DNA of 64,000 nucleotides. Origin: Mycolicibacterium alvei. Its GTDB lineage: Bacteria; Actinomycetota; Actinomycetes; Mycobacteriales; Mycobacteriaceae. A model generated the notes under the pieces. The model was not told the origin of the DNA, ran no database searches, and was given only the letters and a program-made list of their open reading frames with translations. The position numbers were made by a program, and so were the translations under genes. The stretch is from positions 5,146,001 to 5,210,000 of the forward strand of contig NZ_AP022565.1 in assembly GCF_010727325.1 (NCBI RefSeq), in the 5' to 3' direction. Below are positions 10,750 through 21,370 of the stretch, in pieces (within the stretch, counting starts at the first letter, position 1; each line of letters opens with the position of its first letter).

Positions 10750-12057
10750 TCAGGCCGGTCCCGGGGCGGGGCCGGGTACCGGACCGAGCGCCGGAGCCGC
10801 GGGCGCGGCCTCGATCGGCGGGCCGATCGGGGCCGCCGGAACTGCCGGCGGCGGAGCTTGCTGCGGTGCCGGTCCAGGGCCAACCGCAGGAGCAGGAGCC
10901 GGGGGCGGCCCGAGCAGCGGAGCGGGCGCCGGCGGGGGAGCCTGTTCGCTCATGCAGAACACCACGCATGCAGGCTGACGCGGTTGCTCCCACGGCGGGA
11001 CCCATGGCGGTGGGGCGGCCGGCGTCTCCGAAGGTATGGCCTGCGCCGGACCCGGCAGCGGGCCGAGCACCTGGCCCGGGGCGAATCCGGGGACGTTCTG
11101 CGTGCCGGTCTCGTTGCGGTTGAGCAGCGGGATCAGGGCCAGCGGATCACCCGAGGGAAGTCCCGTGGCGTCGGCAGGCAAGTTCGGGCCGAGGCCTTCG
11201 GCATGGTCCAGATGAGAATCACCGATCGGGGGAATGGACCCGGTGATCTCCGGCAGGTCCACCGGCACCACACCCGTGGCGTACGCGGCGGCCCAGCCCA
11301 GTACGTTTCGGGCGTAGGCCACCGAGTTGTTGTATCGCAGGATGGCCGTCATGACCTGGGACTGGTCCCGCAGGTTGAGGTTGCCGCTGCACAGGTAGCG
11401 TGCCGCGGCGAGCGCCGAGTCGAACACGTTCTGCACTTCAGCCTTGCCGTCGCCGTCGCCGTCGGAGGCATACCGGGCCCAGGTTCCGGGCAGGAACTGC
11501 ATCGGCCCCATCGCCCGGACATAGGTGATCCGTCCGGACTGGGCGCTCTGGACGATGATCTCGTTGCCCGGCAGGGTGCCGTCGAGGGCGGGACCGTAGA
11601 TCGGGCGCACCGCGGTGCCGCGGGCATCGGTGGCGCCGCCGTTGGCGTGCCCCGACTCGATCCGTCCGATACCGGCCAGCAGATTCCAGCTGATCCCGCA
11701 GTTGGGGTAGGCCGCGGCCATCATCCGTTCGGCGTTGCGGTACGCCTTCAGCGACGTTCCCGGAATGCCAAGGGCCCCAGGGGTATTGACGACGAATGCC
11801 GGCGGCGGAGCCGAGATCGTGGTCATCGACTTGATGCGGAAGTTGGTCGGGGGCCTGGCCGCGGCCACCACTGCCGGACCCGAGCGGTCGACCTGGGGTG
11901 CTACGGCGGCCATGGGCGTGACCGCGGCGTTGGACACGCCGATCTCCGAGGCGGAAGACCCGGCACCGGCGACCAGCACGACGGGCGCCAGGACGGCCAC
12001 GCCGAGTGCGGGTGAGCGCATGAGCCGGCTCATACCGCGCCGAGCGGTTGCGATCAC
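10750..12057 (-). CDS. Secreted lytic murein transglycosylase (Rv1230c-like)
   Basis: Exported soluble lytic transglycosylase of the MltB/SLT type that cleaves peptidoglycan; 435 residues. A basic N-terminus and hydrophobic stretch (RSPALGVAVLAPVVLVAGAGSSASE) form a signal peptide. The catalytic glutamate is in LLAGIGRIESGHANGG (about E134), followed by AMGPMQFLPGTWARYASDGDGDGK, where the Asp-rich loop resembles a calcium site. The last 130 residues are extremely Pro/Ala-rich and low complexity, probably a wall-spanning tail. The start is taken as GTG 12057, preceded by GGGGGAGGAG; a GTG at 12078 adds seven residues. Confidence 0.87.
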   Translation of the reverse strand: MIATARRGMSRLMRSPALGVAVLAPVVLVAGAGSSASEIGVSNAAVTPMAAVAPQVDRSGPAVVAAARPPTNFRIKSMTTISAPPPAFVVNTPGALGIPGTSLKAYRNAERMMAAAYPNCGISWNLLAGIGRIESGHANGGATDARGTAVRPIYGPALDGTLPGNEIIVQSAQSGRITYVRAMGPMQFLPGTWARYASDGDGDGKAEVQNVFDSALAAARYLCSGNLNLRDQSQVMTAILRYNNSVAYARNVLGWAAAYATGVVPVDLPEITGSIPPIGDSHLDHAEGLGPNLPADATGLPSGDPLALIPLLNRNETGTQNVPGFAPGQVLGPLPGPAQAIPSETPAAPPPWVPPWEQPRQPACVVFCMSEQAPPPAPAPLLGPPPAPAPAVGPGPAPQQAPPPAVPAAPIGPPIEAAPAAPALGPVPGPAPGPA

Positions 12058-12179
12058 CGCTCCTCCCCCTACGCGCACTTACCCGTCCTTCGGTCGGCTT
12101 TGGCCAAATACCATGTTGTGAACCAAGTCACCATACATAGTCCCGGTTTGCGTTGTTGCCACAATGGGGGACAGCGAGA

Positions 12180-12725
12180 TCAACCACCGCGTTTGGGCCG
12201 GCGCTCAGCCCCATCGACTTTGCCCGCGTTGGGCCGGTCGGTATCGGCAGGCACGGTGAGTTCGGTGAGGAGGTCACGCAGTTCTTCCAACTCTCGGCGC
12301 AGGTAATCGCGGGTGACGACTTCGCCCACCGCCAGCCGCAGCGAGGCCAGCTCGCGGGCCAGGTACTCGGTGTCGGCCTTGGTTTGCTCAGCCCGGCGGC
12401 GGTCCTCTTCGAGCGAGACCCGGTCCCGGTTCTCCTGCCGGTTCTGGGCCAGCAGGATCAGCGGGGCGGCATAGGCGGCCTGGGTCGAGAAGGCCAGGTT
12501 GAGCAGGATGAACGGGTAGGGATCCCACTGGAAGGTAAAGACGCCGATGTTGAGGGCGATCCAGACGATCACCAAGATCGTCTGAATGGCCAGGTAGCGC
12601 CCGGTGCCGAGGAATCGGGCGATCGACTCGCTGAACGCGCCCACTGCCTCGATGTCGACGTGCAGCCCGAAGCCGCGGGTCCCGCGTGGGGTGTCCAGCC
12701 GCTGGCGCGCCGTCAATTCGCTCAT
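12180..12725 (-). CDS. DUF1003 membrane protein (Rv1231c-like)
   Basis: Membrane protein of 181 residues. The DUF1003 core is visible: SIARFLGTGRYLAIQTILVIVWIALN, then FQWDPYPFILLNLAFSTQAAYAAPLILLAQNRQ with two transmembrane helices, followed by a charged region RDRVSLEEDRRRAEQTKADTEYLARELASLR that is likely coiled coil. Function is unknown; the family often neighbours Mg2+ transporter-like genes. Here its start overlaps the stop of the MgtE-N/CBS gene by 4 bp (ATGA), so the pair is coupled and likely acts together. Confidence 0.88.
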   Translation of the reverse strand: MSELTARQRLDTPRGTRGFGLHVDIEAVGAFSESIARFLGTGRYLAIQTILVIVWIALNIGVFTFQWDPYPFILLNLAFSTQAAYAAPLILLAQNRQENRDRVSLEEDRRRAEQTKADTEYLARELASLRLAVGEVVTRDYLRRELEELRDLLTELTVPADTDRPNAGKVDGAERRPKRGG

Positions 12726-14008
12726 GAGCTCGCCGCCGGGAGCTCGGGCTCGTCGCGTTCGCGCCAGTCGTCGGGCAACATGTGGTCGAGCACGTCGTCG
12801 ACCGACACCGCACCCAACAGGTGGTTCTCCTCATCGACCACCGGGCCGCACACCAGGTTGTACGCCGCGAAGTAGCGGGTCACCGCGGCCAGCGAATCGG
12901 CCGGACTCAGGTTGGGCAGATCGGTGTCTACGATCCCGCTGACCAGTGCGGCAGGTGGCTCGCGCAGCAACCGTTGCAGGTGCACACACCCCAGGTAGTG
13001 ACCGGTCGGGGTGGCGCTCGGGGGCCGGGCGACGAACGCCATCGACGCCAGCGCCGGCGTCAGGTCGGGGTCGCGCATCCGGGCCAGTGCCTCGGCGACG
13101 GTGGTGTCGGGCATCAGGACCACCGGCTCGCTGGTCATCAGGCCGCCCGCGGTGTCGGGCGAGTGGGCCAGCAGCCGTCGCACATCCTCGGAGTCCTCGG
13201 GGTCCATCTGCCGCAGCAGTGCCTCGGCGTCCGCCGGGGTCATCGAGCCGAGGACGTCGGCGGCGTCGTCGGGGTCCATCGCCTCGAGCACGTCGGCGGC
13301 ACGCTCGGTGTTCAGCTGGCGCAGCGCCGCGGTCTGCTCGTCCTCGGGCAGCTCCTGCAGCACATCGGCCAGGCGCTCGTCGTCGAAGGCCCGGTACAGC
13401 TCGTAGCGCCGTTTGATCGGCAGCTCGCGCAGGGCCTCGGCCACCTCGATCGGACGTTGTCCCTCGAACTGCTCGAGCAGCGAGGCCACACCCTGATCGG
13501 GCATCGCCAGGCCGGACGGGGTCAGCCCGTGCACGTTCTGCCATTCGACGACGTGAATGTTGGAGCGCCGGCCCAGGCGCCGCTGGGGACGGACCGCCAC
13601 CCGGGTCACCATCCAGTCGCGGGTTCGGGTCTGCTCGATACCCAAATCGACCACCACGACGTCGATTCCGGCCAGTTGTTCCAGATCGGGGTCGTCGACC
13701 CGCACCCGGGTCTCCAGGACCTGGCCCAACACCAGCACCTCGCCGGGTCGCTGGGCGAACCGGCGCAGCGACACACTGCCGGTGGCCAGCGTCACCGAGC
13801 CTGGTTCGATCGCGGTGACCCGCAGGATCGGGACGAAAATCCTTCGTCGGGTGAGCAATTCGACCACCAGGCCGAGAACCCGCGGTTGCTGGCGGACGAT
13901 GCTGATGCTGATCACCACATCGCGGACACGGCCGATGGACTCCCCGTCGGGGCCCAGCACCACCATCCCCGCTAGCCGGGCCGCGTAGACCCTGTTCACC
14001 GCCGCCAT
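12722..14008 (-). CDS. MgtE N-domain / CBS pair protein (Rv1232c-like)
   Basis: Soluble regulatory protein of 428 residues. An N-terminal PRC-barrel-like part (LAGMVVLGPDGESIGRVRDVVIS) is followed by an MgtE_N helical domain (VAEALRELPIKRRYELYRAFDDERLADVLQELPEDEQ, then repeated DVLEAMDPDDAADVLGSM and LLRQMDPEDSEDVRRLL) and two CBS motifs (VALMPDTTVAEAL region; LSPADSLAAVTRYFAAYNLVCGPVVDEENHLLGAVSVDDVLDH). It lacks the MgtE membrane domain, so it is not itself a channel; CBS domains may sense Mg2+ or nucleotides. It is coupled to the DUF1003 gene and divergent from the CoA-lyase gene, with start codons nearly touching. Confidence 0.88.
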   Translation of the reverse strand: MAAVNRVYAARLAGMVVLGPDGESIGRVRDVVISISIVRQQPRVLGLVVELLTRRRIFVPILRVTAIEPGSVTLATGSVSLRRFAQRPGEVLVLGQVLETRVRVDDPDLEQLAGIDVVVVDLGIEQTRTRDWMVTRVAVRPQRRLGRRSNIHVVEWQNVHGLTPSGLAMPDQGVASLLEQFEGQRPIEVAEALRELPIKRRYELYRAFDDERLADVLQELPEDEQTAALRQLNTERAADVLEAMDPDDAADVLGSMTPADAEALLRQMDPEDSEDVRRLLAHSPDTAGGLMTSEPVVLMPDTTVAEALARMRDPDLTPALASMAFVARPPSATPTGHYLGCVHLQRLLREPPAALVSGIVDTDLPNLSPADSLAAVTRYFAAYNLVCGPVVDEENHLLGAVSVDDVLDHMLPDDWRERDEPELPAASS

Positions 14009-14027
14009 GAGTCAAAGGGTAGAGACT

Positions 14028-14999
14028 GTGGTCGTGGAGAACACGTATCGACCCCGCCGAACGTGCCTCTCGGTTCCGGGTAGCAGCCTGAAGATGATCG
14101 AGAAGGCCAAAGGTCTGCCTGCTGACGAGGTGTTCCTCGACCTCGAGGACGCCGTTGCCCCCGAGGCCAAGGCGTTGGCCCGCACCCAGGTGGCGGCGGC
14201 GCTGGCCGACGACGGCTGGGCCGGGCAGCTGCGTGGGGTGAGGGTCAACGACTGGACCACGCCGTGGACCTATGCCGATGTGATCGAGGTGGTGTCCACT
14301 GTGGCTTCCGCCGGGGGGACCATCGATCTCATCGTGTTGCCCAAGGTGACCGAGGTGGCGCATGTTCAGGCACTCGATCTGCTGCTGTCGCAGCTGGAGA
14401 GCACCCACGGCCTGGAACCCGGCCGGATCGGCATCGAGCCCCAGATCGAGAACGCGTTGGGGCTGACCAATATCGACGCGATCGCCGCCGGCCCGCGGGT
14501 GCAGGCGCTGGTGCTCGGGCCCGGGGACATGGCGGCCAGCCTCAACATGCGCACCCTGGAGGTCGGCGGGCAACCCGACGGGTATGACATCGGCGATGCC
14601 CATCACCACGTGCTGATGCGCATCCTGATCGCCGCGCGCAGCCGCGGTATCAACGCGATCGACGGCCCGTATGTCAAGGTGCGCGATGTGGACGGGTTCC
14701 GCCGGGTGGCCGGACGTTCGGCCGCCCTGGGCTATGACGGCAAGTGGGTGCTGCATCCGGACCAGATCGAGGCGGGCAACGAGATCTTCAGCCCACGCCA
14801 AGCCGATTACGATCACGCCGAGTTGATCCTGGATGCCTACGAGTGGCACACCTCGCAGGCCGGTGGGTCCAGGGGAGCGGTGATGCTGGGCGACGAGATG
14901 ATCGACGAGGCCAGCCGCAAGATGGCACTGGTGATGGCGGGCAAGGGCCGTGCGGCCGGGATGAGCCGGCTGGCCGAGCCGTTCACCCCGCCGAGCTGA
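14028..14999 (+). CDS. HpcH/HpaI (CitE-like) CoA-ester lyase
   Basis: TIM-barrel lyase of the citrate-lyase beta-subunit family, 323 residues. Family hallmarks are RTCLSVPGSSLKMIEKA (phosphopantetheine/CoA site), the acidic EVFLDLEDAVAPEAK, IGIEPQIENALGLTNIDAI (metal-binding Glu) and VLGPGDMAAS. C-terminal GKWVLHPDQIEAGNEIFSP is the conserved lid region. Such enzymes cleave malyl-, citramalyl- or methylmalyl-CoA; the exact substrate is not clear, and no citF/citD partners are nearby. Start: an ATG at 14007 overlaps the divergent gene's ATG; GTG 14028 has AAAGGG about 8 nt upstream and is preferred. Confidence 0.85.
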   Translation: MVVENTYRPRRTCLSVPGSSLKMIEKAKGLPADEVFLDLEDAVAPEAKALARTQVAAALADDGWAGQLRGVRVNDWTTPWTYADVIEVVSTVASAGGTIDLIVLPKVTEVAHVQALDLLLSQLESTHGLEPGRIGIEPQIENALGLTNIDAIAAGPRVQALVLGPGDMAASLNMRTLEVGGQPDGYDIGDAHHHVLMRILIAARSRGINAIDGPYVKVRDVDGFRRVAGRSAALGYDGKWVLHPDQIEAGNEIFSPRQADYDHAELILDAYEWHTSQAGGSRGAVMLGDEMIDEASRKMALVMAGKGRAAGMSRLAEPFTPPS

Positions 15000-15012
15000 C
15001 CCGGGTCGTGTA

Positions 15013-15039
15013 GAGCCGCACCGCAATTCGGTGCGGCTC
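15013..15039. terminator. Strong hairpin terminator between convergent genes
   Basis: A perfect 11-bp stem, GAGCCGCACCG (15013-15023) with CGGTGCGGCTC (15029-15039), closes a 5-nt loop. It lies between the 3' ends of the CoA-lyase gene and the DUF4190 gene, so it can serve both directions. There is no clear U-tract, which is common in mycobacteria. Confidence 0.75.
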
Positions 15040-15040
15040 G

Positions 15041-15664
15041 CTACGCGGAGAGCACCCCGGTCACAAAGAACACCAGCCAGCCTCCGTTGATCAGGGTGCC
15101 GAATACACCGAGCGCGATGCCGGCGATCGCCAGGCCGCGGCCCGGTTGTTCGACCTGCGGACCATAGCCTGACTGCCCGGTCCGCTGGATCTGGCTGAGT
15201 GCGACGATCCCGAGACCGATACCGACCAGGGCGGCGAGCAGTCCGATCGCGCACGCGAAGAACAGGAACAGCGACAGCACCGAGGCGACGAGCGATCCGA
15301 TCGCCATGCTGTTGGTGGGGTTGGCCGGCGGCATCCCGTAACCACCGGTATATCCGGGGTACCCGGACATGCCGTAACCCGGCGGGGGATAGCCGGGCGG
15401 TGGCGGGAACGGCGGTGGCAGACCCGGCGGCGGCGGGTAGCCGTACGGAATGTCGGCGGGGTAGTCGATCGCGGGCGGATAGGGCGCGGCGATTTCGGAG
15501 TTCGGCGGCGCGAAGTCGTACGGCGGTTGCGCCGCGCCGGTATCCGGCCGATCCTGGGAGTGTTCGATGGGCGGTGCTTCGTAGCCGCTGGACAACGGTT
15601 CAGACGGCCGAGAACCCGGGTCGGATGGCGCAGATCCGCCCGCGTTGCCGTCCGCGTTTGTCAT
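15041..15664 (-). CDS. Proline-rich DUF4190 membrane protein (Rv1233c-like)
   Basis: Small membrane protein of 207 residues (Rv1233c has 198). The first 105 residues are hydrophilic, then Pro/Tyr/Gly-rich (PPPGLPPPFPPPPGYPPPGYG). The C-terminal half has two transmembrane helices in a DUF4190 arrangement: NSMAIGSLVASVLSLFLFFACAIGLLAALVGIGLGIVALSQI and GRGLAIAGIALGVFGTLINGGWLVFFVT. The start is ATG 15664. The open frame extending to 16333 is a shadow of the next gene. Function unknown; proline-rich tails of this sort often recruit cell-division or envelope proteins, which is only a guess here. Confidence 0.85.
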   Translation of the reverse strand: MTNADGNAGGSAPSDPGSRPSEPLSSGYEAPPIEHSQDRPDTGAAQPPYDFAPPNSEIAAPYPPAIDYPADIPYGYPPPPGLPPPFPPPPGYPPPGYGMSGYPGYTGGYGMPPANPTNSMAIGSLVASVLSLFLFFACAIGLLAALVGIGLGIVALSQIQRTGQSGYGPQVEQPGRGLAIAGIALGVFGTLINGGWLVFFVTGVLSA

Positions 15665-15739
15665 GCTGATCAACCTAGCGCACGGACGATGACGCCAAGA
15701 GGGCGTGACTCCGGTACCGCGGAGGAGAGGAAAAGTTCG

Positions 15740-16246
15740 ATGACGAGCCCATTTCAGTCGGGTCAGACGCCCGGCGCCGCGCCCGCTGCACGCGGTGCGT
15801 TGCCGACGCCGCCCAAAGGCTGGCCGATCGGCTCCTACCCGACGTACGCGGAGGCCCAGCGTGCCGTCGACTACCTGTCCGATCAACAGTTCCCGGTGCA
15901 GCAGGTGACGATCGTCGGGGTGGATCTCATGCAGGTCGAGCGGGTCACCGGTCGGCTGAGCTGGCCCAAGGTGCTCGGCGGTGGTGTGCTGTCCGGCGCC
16001 TGGCTGGGCTTGTTCATCGGTCTGATTCTCGGTTTCTTCAGTCCCAACCCGTGGAGTGCGCTGCTCACCGGCCTGATCGCCGGTGTCTTCTTCGGCTTGA
16101 TCACCTCGGCGATCCCGTACGCGATGGCTCGCGGCACAAGAGATTTCAGTTCGACGATGCAGCTGGTCGCCGGCCGCTACGACGTTCTGTGTGATCCCCA
16201 AGGTGCCGAGCAGGGCCGGGATCTGCTGGCACGCTTGACCATCTGA
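15740..16246 (+). CDS. GSP17M-like membrane protein (Rv1234-like)
   Basis: Membrane protein of 168 residues. The segment WPIGSYPTYAEAQRAVDYLSDQQFPVQQVTIVGVDLMQVERVTGRLSWP matches the general stress protein 17M domain, which also begins with an N-terminal YpTYaEAqrAVDyL-type motif. Two glycine-rich transmembrane helices follow (VLGGGVLSGAWLGLFIGLILGFF and LLTGLIAGVFFGLITSAIPYAMA). The ATG at 15740 is preceded by GGAGGAGAGG, a strong ribosome site. It is divergent from the DUF4190 gene and upstream of lpqY. Function unknown. Confidence 0.85.
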   Translation: MTSPFQSGQTPGAAPAARGALPTPPKGWPIGSYPTYAEAQRAVDYLSDQQFPVQQVTIVGVDLMQVERVTGRLSWPKVLGGGVLSGAWLGLFIGLILGFFSPNPWSALLTGLIAGVFFGLITSAIPYAMARGTRDFSSTMQLVAGRYDVLCDPQGAEQGRDLLARLTI

Positions 16247-16251
16247 GCCAT

Positions 16252-16272
16252 CACCCGAACCGGAATCGGGTG
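16252..16272 (+). terminator. Hairpin after the GSP17M-like gene
   Basis: CACCCGA (16252-16258) pairs with TCGGGTG (16266-16272) around a 7-nt loop, 6 bp after the stop codon. It would separate transcription of this gene from the trehalose-import operon. No U-tract follows. Confidence 0.5.
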
Positions 16273-16357
16273 CGGTGGCAAAGCACCGCAGGTCACGATT
16301 GTGACGCGTGGCGTGGGAACGGTTGCGTATCACGCGGGTGTAGCTCTACGGTTTGCG

Positions 16358-16374
16358 CGCGGGAGGTTCCCGCG
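16358..16374 (+). promoter_or_regulatory. 17-bp palindrome in the lpqY leader
   Basis: CGCGGGA-GGT-TCCCGCG is a perfect 7-bp inverted repeat ending 6 bp before the lpqY Shine-Dalgarno (GGAGGCAGGG from 16381) and 18 bp before the GTG. As DNA it could be an operator for a LacI-type or other dimeric regulator; as RNA it is a stable hairpin next to the ribosome site. Which applies cannot be told from sequence. Confidence 0.45.
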
Positions 16375-16377
16375 TGA

Positions 16378-18673
<2,296 letters not shown>

Positions 18674-18677
<4 letters not shown>

Positions 18678-19510
18678 GCGAGCAGGTGGGTGCGCGGCGC
18701 GCGACCGGGTGGACCGTCGTGAACATCCTGGTGGTGCTCTACGCGCTGATCCCGGTGTTGTGGATCCTGTCGCTGTCGTTGAAGCCGACGTCGAGTGTCA
18801 AGGACGGCAAGCTGATTCCGTCGCAGATCACGTTCGACAACTACAAGGGCATCTTCACCGGGGACATCTTCACCTCGGCGTTGATCAACTCGATCGGCAT
18901 CGGCCTGATCACCACGGTGATCGCCGTGGTGATCGGCGGCATGGCCGCCTATGCGGTGGCGCGGTTGGATTTCCCCGGCAAGAAGTTGCTGGTGGGGGTG
19001 GCGCTGCTGATCGCGATGTTCCCGCAGATCTCGTTGGTGACACCACTTTTCAATCTGTGGCGCAGTATCGGCCTGTTCGACACCTGGCCCGGCCTGATCA
19101 TCCCCTACATCACCTTCGCGCTGCCGCTGGCGATTTACACGCTCTCGGCATTCTTCCGGGAGATCCCGTGGGATCTGGAGAAGGCCGCCAAGATGGACGG
19201 CGCCACTCCGGCCCAGGCCTTCCGCAAGGTGATCGCTCCGCTGGCCGCCCCGGGCATCGTCACCGCAGCCATTCTGGTGTTCATCTTCGCCTGGAACGAC
19301 CTGCTGCTGGCGCTGTCGCTGACCGCGACCGAACGCGCGATCACCGCGCCGGTGGCGATCGCGAACTTCACCGGTAGTTCCCAATTCGAGGAGCCGACCG
19401 GGTCGATCGCGGCCGGCGCGATGGTCATCACCATCCCGATCATCATTTTTGTTCTCATCTTCCAGCGGCGCATCGTCGCTGGCCTGACATCCGGTGCGGT
19501 AAAGGGGTAA
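18674..19510 (+). CDS. sugB: Trehalose ABC transporter permease SugB
   Basis: Second permease subunit, 278 residues, MalG-type, six helices. The EAA motif is [30 protein letters not shown]. The ATG at 18674 overlaps the sugA stop (ATGA); a longer open frame to 17897 lies within sugA in another frame and is not coding. The C-terminus [15 protein letters not shown] is typical of the family. Confidence 0.94.
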
Positions 19511-19514
19511 TTGG

Positions 19515-20762
19515 ATGGCCGAAATTGTGTTGGACCGGGTCACCAAGAGTTACCCCGACGGCGCGGGCGGCACCAGGGACGCCGTCAAAGAGTTCTCGAT
19601 GACGATCGCCGACGGCGAATTCATCATCTTGGTCGGGCCGTCGGGCTGCGGTAAGTCGACCACCCTGAACATGATCGCCGGGCTTGAGGACATCTCGTCG
19701 GGCGAGCTGCGTATCGGCGGTGAGCTGGTCAACGAGAAGGCGCCCAAGGACCGCGACATCGCCATGGTGTTCCAGTCCTACGCGCTCTACCCGCATATGA
19801 CCGTGCGCCAGAACATCGCTTTCCCGCTGACCCTGGCCAAGCTCAAGAAGGACGAGATCGAGGCCAAGGTCGTAGAGACCGCCAAGATCCTCGACCTGAC
19901 CGAACTGCTCGACCGCAAACCGGCCCAGTTGTCGGGCGGGCAGCGTCAGCGGGTCGCGATGGGTCGGGCAATCGTGCGCCGCCCGAAGGCATTCCTGATG
20001 GATGAGCCGCTGAGCAACCTGGATGCCAAGTTGCGTGTGCAGATGCGCGCGGAGATCTCGCGGCTGCAGAGTCGGCTGGGCACTACCACGGTGTACGTCA
20101 CCCACGATCAGACCGAGGCGATGACCCTGGGCGATCGGGTTGTGGTGTTGTTGGCCGGGGAGATCCAGCAGATCGGCACGCCCGACGAGCTCTACAACAA
20201 CCCGGCCAACCTGTTCGTCGCCGGCTTCATCGGATCACCGGCGATGAATTTCTTCCCGGCCACGTTCACCGACGTCGGGGTGCGACTGCCGTTCGGCGAC
20301 GTCACCCTGACCCAGCAGGTGCATGACCTGGTGGCGCGTCATCCCAAGCCCGACAACATCATCGTCGGAATCCGTCCGGAGCATCTCGAAGACGCGGCAC
20401 TGCTCGACGGGTACGCGCGGATCCGGGCACTGACCTTCCCGGTGCGCGCCGACATCGTCGAATCGCTCGGTGCCGACAAGTACGTTCACTTCACCGTCGA
20501 GGGTGGCGGCGCCGAGGCGGCCCAGCTTGCCGAGTTGGCTGCCGATTCGGGCCCCGGTGCCAATGAGTTCGTGGCCCGGGTGTCTGCCGAGTCCACGGCG
20601 GCGGGCGGTCAGCAGATCCAATTGGCTTTCGACACCTCGAAGTTGGCGATCTTCGACGCCGAGACCGGGGTGAACCTGACCCGTACCGAGCCGGCCGAGT
20701 CGGCCGAGTCGGCCGAGTCGGCTGAGCCGGCCGAGTCGGCCGGAGAACCGGCAGCAGAGTGA
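19515..20762 (+). CDS. sugC: Trehalose ABC transporter ATPase SugC
   Basis: MalK/UgpC-type ATPase of 415 residues that powers trehalose import. Walker A is GPSGCGKST, the signature is [17 protein letters not shown], Walker B is [12 protein letters not shown], and the H-loop is [11 protein letters not shown]-terminal OB/TOBE domain follows. The last 25 residues are a low-complexity tail of tandem Glu-(Ser/Pro)-Ala units encoded by 9-bp repeats (see repeat at 20688). It starts 4 bp after sugB, and its stop overlaps the start of the SUFU-domain gene (GTGA). Confidence 0.94.
   Translation: MAEIVLDRVTKSYPDGAGGTRDAVKEFSMTIADGEFIILVGPSGCGKSTTLNMIAGLEDISSGELRIGGELVNEKAPKDRDIAMVFQSYALYPHMTVRQNIAFPLTLAKLKKDEIEAKVVETAKILDLTELLDRKPAQLSGGQRQRVAMGRAIVRRPKAFLMDEPLSNLDAKLRVQMRAEISRLQSRLGTTTVYVTHDQTEAMTLGDRVVVLLAGEIQQIGTPDELYNNPANLFVAGFIGSPAMNFFPATFTDVGVRLPFGDVTLTQQVHDLVARHPKPDNIIVGIRPEHLEDAALLDGYARIRALTFPVRADIVESLGADKYVHFTVEGGGAEAAQLAELAADSGPGANEFVARVSAESTAAGGQQIQLAFDTSKLAIFDAETGVNLTRTEPAESAESAESAEPAESAGEPAAE
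20688..20741 (+). repeat. Six tandem 9-bp repeats in the 3' end of sugC
   Basis: GAGYCGGCY is repeated six times in frame, encoding E(S/P)A six times at the SugC C-terminus. The copies differ by one or two bases. Such repeats are prone to slippage, so tail length may vary between strains without a frameshift. Confidence 0.85.
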
Positions 20763-21370
20763 TCGACGTCCTGGCTGCCGTCCGTGCCCACGTGGGCGAA
20801 TACTTCGGCGCCTCGGGCATTACCGCAGAACCAGTCAGCGCCAGCGTCACCTTCCTGGGTACCGAGCGCATCGACGTCCTGCGATTCGGCCCGGATCTTC
20901 GCGCGGGCGGCAGCGATCAGGATCTGTATCACTATGTGACGCTGGGTTGCTCGCGTCACCCGATGTTCGACCCGACCGAGTTGGTCTCCGATCCGATCCA
21001 CGGCCCCCGGGCCGAGGTGGTGTTGTCGCTGCGGGGGCCGACGCCGGGCGGGCTGGCTCGATCGCTGGCGGTCCTGGCCGCTGCACCCGCGGTGGAGGGG
21101 CTGGTCCTGGAACCCGACGCGCTCATCGACCTGGAGACACCGCTGTTCGAGTCCGGGCCGTTCAGCGCATTTCTGTTGGGCACCAGCGATATCGGCGAGG
21201 TCGCCCTGCCAGATCCGTTGTCTGCGGTGAGCGTGCTCACGGCCACCCCGATCACCGCCACCGAGGCGGCCTGGGTGCGTCTGAAGGGTGCAGATGCGAT
21301 GCGCGAGGCGTGGCAGACCGACGGGGTGGACGTGCTCGATGCAGCCCGAAGGGCCGCCAACCCCAGCTAA
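20759..21370 (+). CDS. Suppressor of fused (SUFU) domain protein
   Basis: Soluble protein of 203 residues resembling the bacterial SUFU family: [32 protein letters not shown], then [21 protein letters not shown], and the late [13 protein letters not shown]. Bacterial members have no settled biochemical role; some are immunity-type or regulatory proteins in other contexts. The GTG start overlaps the sugC stop by 4 bp, so it is translationally coupled to the trehalose importer. It ends convergently with corA, the two stop codons sharing CTAA. M. tuberculosis has no gene here as far as I recall. Confidence 0.8.
   Translation: MIDVLAAVRAHVGEYFGASGITAEPVSASVTFLGTERIDVLRFGPDLRAGGSDQDLYHYVTLGCSRHPMFDPTELVSDPIHGPRAEVVLSLRGPTPGGLARSLAVLAAAPAVEGLVLEPDALIDLETPLFESGPFSAFLLGTSDIGEVALPDPLSAVSVLTATPITATEAAWVRLKGADAMREAWQTDGVDVLDAARRAANPS

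Noticed and set aside
12831..15254. An 807-codon minus-strand open frame
   Set aside because: It runs in another frame through the MgtE-N/CBS gene and opposite the CoA-lyase gene, is Arg/Pro-rich without any domain, and is a typical GC-rich shadow.
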